Positions 19,137-26,801 of a stretch of DNA of 50,811 nt are shown here, one piece after another. The stretch is from Verrucomicrobiales bacterium. Its GTDB lineage: Bacteria; Verrucomicrobiota; Verrucomicrobiia; Limisphaerales; JAYPXF01. Within the stretch, counting starts at the first letter, position 1. Every line of letters begins with the position of its first letter. The notes below the pieces were generated by a model. The model was given only the letters and a program-made list of their open reading frames with translations. It was not told where the DNA came from and searched no databases. Both the position numbers and the translations under genes were made by a program. The stretch is taken from contig PBAL01000067.1 of the NCBI GenBank assembly GCA_002715965.1, forward strand, positions 1-50,811, read 5' to 3'.

Positions 19137-19718
19137 GTTGTTCGCCACCGCCCGGCGGTAGAAATACAAGTTCCAGGAACGCCGCCACGGGCAAGGCTGA
19201 GCATTCGTTACTCCTCGAAGCGTTGTGAGCCAGCCCAAAGGGTCTGGTATCGGACCAAATTTGCAACGTGGGTAACGGCAGCCTGCGAACTGCTTTACGG
19301 CACAAACCGAGCGTCGGCTTGGAACGTATCAGCCTCCTGCGAAATCCGATTCAAATTTGCCATCCGGCAAATTTGGAAAAGAAGCTCGTGAGCATATCCA
19401 AGGAGCGTGTGGTTGAATAACTGCCCACTCGCATAGGAATGAACAGCCTGGGGAGTGGGGTTAAGTAATCCCCGGCTGGTCCATCACAATCTCGATTAGA
19501 GGTCGACCTCCCCACCAAACCGATCCGGCCAAGTTATTCAAGTCCCCGTTCAGTTTTTTATCGCGACCCGCCCAATCTTAGGAACGATTGGCGACCGGAT
19601 TCCTACAGGTGTCTCAAACCGACTAGATAATATCTCAAACCTGATGTGATTTCTCGGCCGACACTTCGCACTGTTTCAGACACCACCCCACACTGATTCA
19701 GACGGACGCCCCATCCCT
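19137..19718. other. Gap without a gene; imperfect short repeats
   Basis: About 580 bases hold no convincing coding sequence on either strand. Between roughly 19610 and 19705 there are paired short motifs: TCTCAAACC occurs twice about 20 bp apart, and CACTGTTTCAGAC is followed by CACTGATTCAGAC about 23 bp later. Repeated terminal motifs of this kind occur at the ends of some insertion sequences, so this may be one leftover end, but no transposase or second end was found. Confidence 0.3.
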
Positions 19719-20230
19719 TCACTCGGTGTCCAAGAGAGCAGCGTAGCATTCCCGCGGGTCCATGAAGGGCGGAATGCCGGATGTGCCACCGTCGTTGATC
19801 TCGATGAGCACGAGTTCGCCGGCCCAGATCGGCTGCGAAGTATGGCGAGGAGATTCTCCTGCCGAGTGATTTGAATGGCGCGAGCTGTTCTTCGGACAGG
19901 ATCGATTCGCCCATTTCCTCAAGCGGATTATAGGGCCTGCGACGACGAGTTCACCATGTCAGAACACCGGCCGGTATTCCTCAAAGAGCGGCGCGCCCGA
20001 AGAGTGGGCGGTCTTGAATACGAGCGGAATCAACGGACGAATCACGATCCCGCCGGTGAATCGTTCGCCCCGGCGCTCGACCAAGCCGTGACAAACCTCC
20101 TGGAACTCAGCCTCACCCGCTTCGGCGGGAACAAAACAGGTCTCCAGCCATGCGCCTTTGCAGGACTTCACGTGATCCTTGATGATGAAGGGCGGATTCC
20201 CGATGCCGGAGCGCGATTCCTTGCAGGTAG
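19719..20230 (-). pseudogene. Decayed ATP-grasp domain protein (DUF4343-like)
   Basis: Joined frames on the minus strand give GIGNPPFIIKDHVKSCKGAW, LETCFVPAEAGEAEF, IVIRPLIPLVFKTAHSSGAP and LFEEYRPVF. A TGA sits where Trp is expected. HGELVVAGP then NPLEEMGESILSEEQLAPFK follow in a second frame, and WAGELVLIEINDGGTSGIPP with DPRECYAALLDTE in a third. This is the C-terminal ATP-grasp half, with its typical RPL..F..EYR and E.NDGG.SG.P blocks. At least one nonsense codon and two frameshifts are present. The N-terminus is missing where the downstream end of the DUF4129 gene begins. Confidence 0.6.
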
Positions 20231-20231
20231 G

Positions 20232-22052
20232 CTATCTGAGTTGCGCCCAGAGTTGCTTCGCGACATCCAATGAATCATCCGGGGCGGGTTCATTCGTGTA
20301 GGCAATCTCGGAATAGATCTGCGAGAGCTGGGGAGCGGTTTCGGCAATCTCCGGCGCATTCTCTGAAAGGTTCTCGCCGAACTCGACCGGAGTTTGATCC
20401 ATGGTGCGGGGCAGGTCGTGTTCGTAGGCCCAGGCTTCCATGGCGCGATAGGAATAGTTGATTATTTCCTCGGGCGATTCGCGATGCACGGCGCCGTTGA
20501 GGAAGGGGTTTGGGAATTTGCAAAACGGCTTTTCGGGCTTCTTCGGTTCCTGCGCTTCCGCAGCGGCTTGGGTGGTTTTCTTCTTGGCCGGTCGCTTGCC
20601 AAAGAGTTGCATGAGGTCCTCCAAGAATTTCCGAAGTCCCTCCATGATCGCCTTGCGATGTCGAATCAGGAAGAACAGCGCGACTCCACCAAAGAAACAA
20701 TAGATGGCCACCTTGACGGCCGGACCGATCCATTCGGGTGACTGCATGGCTTTCGATTCCCTGAGGTCTTCAAACTTGCCTTCCTCGGATAGCTTCTTCT
20801 CAGTCTTGGCGCCCTCTTCCTTGCCTTTGCGTTCGGATGGTTCGCGCTCGTTTCCACCGCGCTCGGACTTCTTCTGATCTTCCGCCTTGCCGGGGTTGCG
20901 GTTGATTGCGTCGTTGTCGTCGCCCTTCTTGTCCTTGGATTGTTCCTTGGACGGAGCCTCACCTTGTCCGTCCTTTTCACCGGGCTTGGCATCATCACCG
21001 GAAGTGCCGGACTTGCCCTGCTTGTCACCTCCACCCGAGTTTTCCTGCTTGCCGCGATCGCTGTCGACCTTCTCCTTGGACTGCTTGAAATTCTTTTTGC
21101 TCTCATCGTCCAAGCCGTCCTTGTCGCTGAAGGCACGATCGGAAGCCTTTTGAACCTGCGCACTGACCTCGTCGATCAAGGCGGTCATGTCGTAACTCGC
21201 ATTAGGCCGCGGCAACAAAAGGGCCAGCAGAAGAATGGTAAGCGCGACACCTCCGCCCATGAGCAGCCACTGACCGGTGACGGTCATTGGCATCTTGAGA
21301 TAGCGCTGGCGGAGATAGCGGCGCAGACCGAGAAAGCTGGTGATCATCAACAGGCAAAGCGCAGCGATGACGTAGAGCATCAGGAGTTGGAAGCCATAGG
21401 ATTGTTCAACAGCGGCTTCCGATTTGTCCATGAGCGCATGCACAATGCCAAAGGCGGGCAGAGCGAGCAGTGAGAACCAGACGATCCATTTTCCGGGCGC
21501 ATGCGGTTTGCCTTTGTTCTTGGAGAAATCGGGAAGCATGCGTCGCAGGAGGGATTTCCGCTTTGGCGGACGTTTGGGCAGCCCATCCCGGCCCGTGGCG
21601 ACCACGGCTTCCTTTTCCTCCTCCTTCGATTTACTGAGTCCGGAAGCCTCAATCAATCCTTCACCTGACGCGTCTTCGGTGTCGTCAATCAGCGTGCAGT
21701 CCTTGGTGAGCATGTGACTGCACCACCAGACGAAGGCGAGCAGGAACCAGATGAGGGGGACAAAGCCGAGGAACTTGTTCGTCCAAAGACCGACTGCGGT
21801 GGCAAGTCCCAGCGCATAAAAGCCGGCCATGCCCGTTCCGCGCTCGATGGCGATTCGGCCGATCAGGACCGAGGCACAGACAAACCAGAACATCACCCAC
21901 TTGAGTTTTCCTTCGTAGCGGAAGTCGTTGAACGAATATTCCAACACAAAGAACACGATGCTCCCGACCAACATCATGATCAGGACGGGGCTGATCAGAA
22001 TGCCCAGGTAATCGAAAAGGGTCTTTTGCGGTTTTCGGGGCATGTTTCTCAT
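20232..22052 (-). CDS. Membrane protein with C-terminal DUF4129 domain
   Basis: The 606-residue protein has four predicted membrane segments in the first ~120 residues (LGILISPVLIMMLVGSIVFF, WVMFWFVCASVLIG, GFYALGLATAVGLW, LIWFLLAFVWW). Two more lie at about 200-260 with one at about 280. A very charged Lys/Glu/Asp/Gly linker follows (about 310-425). After a last membrane helix comes DUF4129 (ESPEEIINYSYRAMEAWAYE, RTMDQTPVEF). DUF4129 is usually found at the end of transglutaminase-like membrane proteins encoded with MoxR and DUF58. Here the transglutaminase domain is absent. Transcription runs after MoxR and DUF58, separated from DUF58 by 149 bp containing a palindrome. Confidence 0.78.
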   Translation of the reverse strand: MRNMPRKPQKTLFDYLGILISPVLIMMLVGSIVFFVLEYSFNDFRYEGKLKWVMFWFVCASVLIGRIAIERGTGMAGFYALGLATAVGLWTNKFLGFVPLIWFLLAFVWWCSHMLTKDCTLIDDTEDASGEGLIEASGLSKSKEEEKEAVVATGRDGLPKRPPKRKSLLRRMLPDFSKNKGKPHAPGKWIVWFSLLALPAFGIVHALMDKSEAAVEQSYGFQLLMLYVIAALCLLMITSFLGLRRYLRQRYLKMPMTVTGQWLLMGGGVALTILLLALLLPRPNASYDMTALIDEVSAQVQKASDRAFSDKDGLDDESKKNFKQSKEKVDSDRGKQENSGGGDKQGKSGTSGDDAKPGEKDGQGEAPSKEQSKDKKGDDNDAINRNPGKAEDQKKSERGGNEREPSERKGKEEGAKTEKKLSEEGKFEDLRESKAMQSPEWIGPAVKVAIYCFFGGVALFFLIRHRKAIMEGLRKFLEDLMQLFGKRPAKKKTTQAAAEAQEPKKPEKPFCKFPNPFLNGAVHRESPEEIINYSYRAMEAWAYEHDLPRTMDQTPVEFGENLSENAPEIAETAPQLSQIYSEIAYTNEPAPDDSLDVAKQLWAQLR

Positions 22053-22067
22053 TAAACGCTGGGATCA

Positions 22068-22158
22068 GGTCTCCTGACCCGGTCACCCAATCGACCGAAG
22101 GTCTCCTGCGACAAGTTTTGGAGACCTTCGGCCGGCTGGGTGAAGCGGTCGGGAGACC
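22068..22158. repeat. Nested palindrome in the DUF58-DUF4129 gap
   Basis: An inner perfect 12-bp stem (22095-22106 with 22120-22131, 13-nt loop) is enclosed by outer 22-nt arms (22068-22089 with 22137-22158) that pair at 18 of 22 positions. The heptamer GGTCTCC or its complement occurs four times, once in each arm. The structure lies between two co-directional genes, so it could tune mRNA stability or be an interspersed REP-like unit. Confidence 0.7.
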
Positions 22159-22201
22159 GCATCACAACTCGGTTGTTCGTTTTCATCGTCATGTGCGATT
22201 T

Positions 22202-23521
22202 CTACGCAGTCAACATCTGCTGACCGCACAGTTGGGTCAATGACTCTTCATCGTGGATCGGGCGAAAACCAATTCCTTGAGCGAGCAGGAAATTGGCCCA
22301 GTCCGGAGGCACAACCCAATCGGGTATTCGCTCGGGGACAATCACCACGGCCGTGACTGCGTAGCCGCTGCGCTTCAGGCTGCCGAGTGCCAGGGCCGTT
22401 TCTTCGGACACATGCCGAAGCACGGCCACAATCGTTGAGTCTCTAGGCAGGTAAGGGCGGGATTCCTCAACGAGTTGCGCAAAGGAAAGACCGGTGGTGA
22501 GTTCAACCCGGGCGAGCGTTTCGAGAATGCGCATCAACTGATCCGCACCGCGGGCGGTCTTCACGAGCACAGGACGAAGGCGGTCACTTTTGCCACGCAG
22601 ATCAAGGAGCTTCTTTGCCATGCTTCGCGTCCGGAATTCCTCTTTCCATCCCTCCTCCTTGACCCGCTCGACCGCATCCCGACCGTTGGAAATCAGACCA
22701 ACCTGCTGATTCATCTGGTAGACGGTATTCGCCAGCGAAGCGGCCGTGGTGATGCACAATTCCGTGAGCATCGGTGCGAAGGATCCACCGCGATGGCTGT
22801 ATTCGTGAAAGTCCAAGAGAAGTGTCATTCCGGCGATGCAACTCGGGTCGTACGTCTTGCTGTGAAGTTGACCCGTTCGCGCCGTTGCCCGCCAGTGAAC
22901 GCGGTTGAGCGGATCGCCCGCCTCGTAGGCACGCACGCCGGAGATGCGCGTTGGATCTTCAAAAAGCCGATGCATCATCTTCACTTCACCGATGGGCCGG
23001 CGCGAAGCGATGTCATATCCGTCCAGGGGCACGACCTTGGGATAGACCAGGATAAAGTTCGGTTGACCACCCACCTTGAAGCGCCGATGCAGGCCGAAGA
23101 GATCACCGGATTCAAGCAGCATCGGACCGACCTGGTAATAGCCGCGACGTTGAAAGGTCAGTTGGTAGAGCAGGTTCTTTCCCGCGAGCGGAAACAACTG
23201 GGCGACACTGACGCGCGGTCCCTTGGGTTTGACGGAATGATCGAGAATCGCGTCTTGCGGCAAGGCGTCTTCCACCAGTATCCATGGAACGGGAAGAAGC
23301 CCCATGTTTCGAACGCTTGCGGCAACGGCAACGGTTTCGCCGATCTGACAGGAAAAGCGATTGCAGTCGCGTTTGACTGACATGCTCTCGATCCAGATGA
23401 AGGTCAGGAAACGGCTAACGAGGAGCACGCCGATCAACACGTACATGGCATACACCAATGGCCCGAGTTCGAACACGAATCCTGCGAACAGGAGCAGCAA
23501 TGCACCGAGAATCCACTTCAT
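22202..23521 (-). CDS. DUF58 domain protein (vWA-like, MoxR partner)
   Basis: The 439-residue protein has two N-terminal membrane helices (WILGALLLLFAGFVF, LVYAMYVLIGVLLVSRFL), then an extracytoplasmic beta-rich segment (about 50-170). The DUF58 core follows with GDPLNRVHWRATARTGQLHS at about 207-226 and a vWA-like MTLLLDFHEY. Such proteins are encoded with MoxR ATPases and are thought to be their adaptor or substrate in envelope or metal-centre maturation. Its start is 13 bp after the MoxR stop, so the two are co-transcribed. Confidence 0.88.
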   Translation of the reverse strand: MKWILGALLLLFAGFVFELGPLVYAMYVLIGVLLVSRFLTFIWIESMSVKRDCNRFSCQIGETVAVAASVRNMGLLPVPWILVEDALPQDAILDHSVKPKGPRVSVAQLFPLAGKNLLYQLTFQRRGYYQVGPMLLESGDLFGLHRRFKVGGQPNFILVYPKVVPLDGYDIASRRPIGEVKMMHRLFEDPTRISGVRAYEAGDPLNRVHWRATARTGQLHSKTYDPSCIAGMTLLLDFHEYSHRGGSFAPMLTELCITTAASLANTVYQMNQQVGLISNGRDAVERVKEEGWKEEFRTRSMAKKLLDLRGKSDRLRPVLVKTARGADQLMRILETLARVELTTGLSFAQLVEESRPYLPRDSTIVAVLRHVSEETALALGSLKRSGYAVTAVVIVPERIPDWVVPPDWANFLLAQGIGFRPIHDEESLTQLCGQQMLTA

Positions 23522-23534
23522 GGCGCGATCTCAC

Positions 23535-24686
23535 TCACAAACGATCCGGCATGACGGGGACTTTGGTTCCGCGAATGATTTCCGAGGTGACATCTTCCGG
23601 GGTGACCTTTCGCAGACGGCTTTCCGGACGCACGATGAGGCGATGCGGAAGAACTGCGGGAGCGATGGCTTTCACGTCATCCGGCATGACATAAGCCGCG
23701 CCATTGATGGCCGCGTAGGCCTGGGCGGCGCGGGTCAGGGCCAGCGTTGCGCGCGGGCTGCCGCCGAGAATAATCGCCTCATGTTCGCGCGTACCGGTGA
23801 TGATCTGCACCACGTAATCGCGCACTCGCTCATGCACGCGGACCTGTCTCACTTCTTCCTGGCAACGCACGATGTCTTCCACAGCAACCACCGGCTGCAG
23901 CGTTTCCACGGGATGACCAAGCTGCAGTTTTTCGATCATCGCGCTTTCCTCCTCCGGCGTCGGATAGCCGAGACTCAGGCGCACGAGGAAACGATCGAGT
24001 TGTGCTTCCGGTAGCGGAAAGGTCCCCTCGTGATCCACGGGGTTCTGGGTGGCGATGATGTAAAACGGGCGGTCGAGCTTGTGCACCACGCCATCGACGC
24101 TGACCTGACTCTCGGCCATGGCTTCCAGCAAAGCCGCCTGGGCGCGGGGAGTCGCACGGTTAATTTCGTCCGCCAATACGAACTGTGCGAACAAGGGCCC
24201 CTTGCGAAACTCGAACTCGGTTGTCTTCGGATTGAAGATCGATGCTCCACTGATATCCGTTGGCAGTAGGTCAGGCGTACATTGAACCCGCTTGAAGGTT
24301 CCACCCACTGATTGGGAAAGCGAACGCGCGAGCATCGTCTTGGCCACTCCAGGCACGTCTTCGAGCAAGGCATGTCCCTCGGAAAAAAGCGCGACCAGTG
24401 TCAGCATGATCTGGTGGCGTTTTCCTACAACGACGGTTTCCACATTCTGAATGATCCGTTCGGCCACCGGTGCCACCGAATGCCCGCCACCTTCGGTCGC
24501 AGCGTCAAGGAATTGGATAGGCTTCTGGGGCGCGGCTTCCTGGGGGGCGGGATCGAACAATTGCGTGTTCGCCGAGCAATGCGGGCATTGAACCGCATCA
24601 CCCAGCATGTTCTCGGGAAATTCGATCGGCTGTGAACAGACGTTGCAGGGGCACTTCATAGGCGCGTCATTCGCGGGTCGGTTCAA
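23535..24686 (-). CDS. MoxR-family AAA+ ATPase with N-terminal zinc ribbon
   Basis: The 383-residue protein is a normal MoxR: Walker-A-like EDVPGVAKT (109-117), Walker B VLADEINRA (170-178), sensor-1 IIATQNPVDHEGTFPLPEAQ near 212, and a lid domain with GGSPRATLAL near 310. These ATPases act as chaperones for the DUF58/vWA partners encoded next to them. Unusually, residues 12-37 form a zinc ribbon (Cys14-x2-Cys17 and Cys34-x2-Cys37, with an extra Cys12). The start may be ATG 24686 or ATG 24659; both include the ribbon. It heads the MoxR-DUF58-DUF4129 unit. Confidence 0.9.
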   Translation of the reverse strand: MNRPANDAPMKCPCNVCSQPIEFPENMLGDAVQCPHCSANTQLFDPAPQEAAPQKPIQFLDAATEGGGHSVAPVAERIIQNVETVVVGKRHQIMLTLVALFSEGHALLEDVPGVAKTMLARSLSQSVGGTFKRVQCTPDLLPTDISGASIFNPKTTEFEFRKGPLFAQFVLADEINRATPRAQAALLEAMAESQVSVDGVVHKLDRPFYIIATQNPVDHEGTFPLPEAQLDRFLVRLSLGYPTPEEESAMIEKLQLGHPVETLQPVVAVEDIVRCQEEVRQVRVHERVRDYVVQIITGTREHEAIILGGSPRATLALTRAAQAYAAINGAAYVMPDDVKAIAPAVLPHRLIVRPESRLRKVTPEDVTSEIIRGTKVPVMPDRL

Positions 24687-24737
24687 GTGAAGATTCGATG
24701 CGCGGTTGAAGCGAGCTTAAATCCAGCGAGTTGGAGC

Positions 24738-24806
24738 TCTTCGTCCTTGTCTTGATCTTTGTCCTGATCTTCGAAGACCAAGACAACGATTAGGACGAGG
24801 ATTAAG
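24738..24806. repeat. Imperfect palindrome built from CTTGTC/GATCTT-type words
   Basis: The sequence is symmetrical around TTCGAA at 24770-24775. About 20 of 28 bases on each side can pair, and both arms are made of a loose hexamer theme (TCTTGT, GATCTT, GTCCTG against GACAAC, GATTAG, GACGAG). It lies between the start of the MoxR gene and the relic of an ABC ATPase and covers no gene. Confidence 0.6.
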
Positions 24807-24842
24807 AAATCGTTCGCCCGTCCACTCCGCGTCCGCTCCGCC

Positions 24843-25202
24843 TTTGCGGAAGAAGCCACTGTTAAGGAAGCAGACAATGCGACCGAGATGCCGGAGTTCA
24901 TCGACAAGATTGCGTTCAATAACGTGACCTTCGCTTATGGCAAGGATCCGGTATTACGCGGTTTCAACCTGGAGGTTCCAAGGGGGCACTCGGTCGGCAT
25001 CGCCGAGGAGAGTGGTTCGGGGAAAAGCACATTGATCAATTTGCTCTTCCGCTTCTGCGATGTGAACGAGGGCATCATCAAGATCGACGGACGCGATATC
25101 CGCGAGGTGAAGATGAGTTCCCTTCGCGACCAGATCGCTCTGGTGAGTCAGGAAACCTTGCTCTTCGACGCGCCGCCAATCACTTGTCAAAATTGTGGGT
25201 AA
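24843..25202 (+). pseudogene. Remnant of a second ABC exporter ATPase domain
   Basis: The frame carries ATVKEADNATEMPEFIDKIA, VTFAYGKDPVLRGFNLEVPR, SGSGKSTLINLLFRFCDVNE and SSLRDQIALVSQETLLFD. This is the start of an MsbA-type ATPase up to the Q-loop. It then breaks at about 25173 into unrelated sequence and a TAA. The transmembrane half, signature motif and Walker B are missing, and the first glycine of Walker A is replaced (EESGSGKST). It is not a copy of the exporter at 11437, whose sequence differs, so a second exporter once existed. Confidence 0.8.
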
Positions 25203-25349
25203 TGGACATGCCGCCGGGAGAGGGTTGGAAGAGGGAGATTGCTCCAACAGACTATTGACTGCCACCGTGACGAATCCCTAGTTCGCGATAAGAGGAAACA
25301 AACTGCGATTCTTGGCAAACAGTCTTGGCCAAGTGGTTCGGTTGAAGAA
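25203..25349. other. Short gap after the ABC remnant
   Basis: I see no gene or clear signal in this stretch. The sequence after the ABC break shows no resemblance to the rest of that family and runs to the stop of the DUF1501 gene. Confidence 0.4.
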
Positions 25350-26801
25350 CTACGCCAGGAGCTCCTTCACGACACGGCACGTGTGCTCATTGGTGAGTGT
25401 TTTTTCCTGGCCGTTGTATTGGAAAGTCAGTTGCTTGTGATCGAGGCCGAACTGGTGGAGGACGGTCGCCTGGTAGTCGTTGGGCGTGACAATGTCTTTC
25501 ACCGCCCGATGACCGAACTCGTCCGTCTCGCCATAAGTCATTCCACCCTTGAATCCACCACCGGCAACCCAGCAACTGAAGCCTTGTCCGTTGTGATCGC
25601 GGCCATCGTTGGAACCATTGCCACCGTTGTTCTCGGTGACGGGCAGGCGGCCGATCTCACCGCCCCAATGGACGATGGTTGAGTCGAGCAATCCACGGGC
25701 TTTCAAATCGCGGACAAGGGCAGCGCAGGGTTTGTCCGTGCGAGCGCAGACCTGCGGGAGGTACTTGGCAATTTGCTTGTGGTTGTCCCACGGCTGGCCG
25801 GCGAGAAACAGTTGCACAAAGCGTACTCCACGTTCGACGAGGCGACGGGCTATGAGGCAACGCTTGCCATATTCTTCGGTGACCTTGTCATTGATGCCGT
25901 AGAGTTTCTTCGTCGCCTCGCTTTCGCCGGAAATGTCCAGTGCCTCAGTTGCAGCGACCTGCATGCGGGCGGCAAGCTCGTAGGATTCGATGCGGGCTTC
26001 GAGATCTCGTTCGCCCGGATTGGCAGCCAGATGGCGCTCGTTCAACGAACGAAGGAAGTCGAGGTTCTGACGCTGCAGTTCACCACGCAGATAATCGGGT
26101 GGCGTGAGGTTGTGGATACGCGGTTCCTTGGCGCGAAGAACCGTGCCCCGGAAAAGCGGGGGAAGCCAGCCGTTGGACCAGTTGCTCGCGCCATCGGTGG
26201 GATTGCCACCAGGATCCTTGAGAACCATGTAGGCAGGGAGATTGTCGGCCTCGGAGCCGAGTCCGTAAGTGAGCCAGGCACCCATCGTGGGGCGACCCAC
26301 CACGCCTCGGATACCACCGTGCCAGAAACGGATGGAGATTTCGTGTCCGTTTCCGCCGGTATACATCGAGCGGACAAGGCAGATGTCATCGACGATGCCG
26401 GCTGTGTGCGGAAGCAATTCCGAAATCTCCGTGCCGCATTGTCCGTGCTTTTGGAACTCCCATTGGCAGCCCTTGAGTTTCTTGCTGGCGCGATTGGCGA
26501 AGCTGTATTGGATCTCGCCGGGGTACTGCTGCCCATGACGCTTGCTGAGTTCCGGCTTGGGATCGGTGAGATCCATGTGCGAGGGGCCGCCGTGCATGAA
26601 CAGACTGATCATCGCCTTGGCCTTGGGTTCGCCCAAGGTCGTGCGGGCTCGGGCGTCGAAGGATTGCGCTACAACCGGCTTGGAGGTCGGTGTGGCGAGC
26701 AGGTTCTGGCGCGCCAGCATGGTGGCGAGCGCCATGTTGCCGATGCCCATCGCATTGCGGCGAAGGAACTCCCGGCGATTGGTTGGTTCGTCAGTCCACA
26801 T
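25350..26801 (-). CDS. DUF1501 family secreted protein (sulfatase-fold)
   Basis: The 483-residue protein starts with a twin-arginine signal (NRREFLRRNAMGIGNMALAT). It contains SLFMHGGPSHMDLTDPKPEL near 66, RFWHGGIRGVVGRPTMGAWL near 158, GVRFVQLFLAGQPWDNH near 335 and DSTIVHWGGEIGR near 388. DUF1501 proteins have an alkaline-phosphatase/sulfatase-like fold and are encoded beside DUF1549/DUF1553 proteins throughout Planctomycetota and Verrucomicrobiota; their reaction is unproven. Its start overlaps the end of that partner by 11 bp, so the pair is translationally coupled. It acts outside the cytoplasm. Confidence 0.9.
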   Translation of the reverse strand: MWTDEPTNRREFLRRNAMGIGNMALATMLARQNLLATPTSKPVVAQSFDARARTTLGEPKAKAMISLFMHGGPSHMDLTDPKPELSKRHGQQYPGEIQYSFANRASKKLKGCQWEFQKHGQCGTEISELLPHTAGIVDDICLVRSMYTGGNGHEISIRFWHGGIRGVVGRPTMGAWLTYGLGSEADNLPAYMVLKDPGGNPTDGASNWSNGWLPPLFRGTVLRAKEPRIHNLTPPDYLRGELQRQNLDFLRSLNERHLAANPGERDLEARIESYELAARMQVAATEALDISGESEATKKLYGINDKVTEEYGKRCLIARRLVERGVRFVQLFLAGQPWDNHKQIAKYLPQVCARTDKPCAALVRDLKARGLLDSTIVHWGGEIGRLPVTENNGGNGSNDGRDHNGQGFSCWVAGGGFKGGMTYGETDEFGHRAVKDIVTPNDYQATVLHQFGLDHKQLTFQYNGQEKTLTNEHTCRVVKELLA

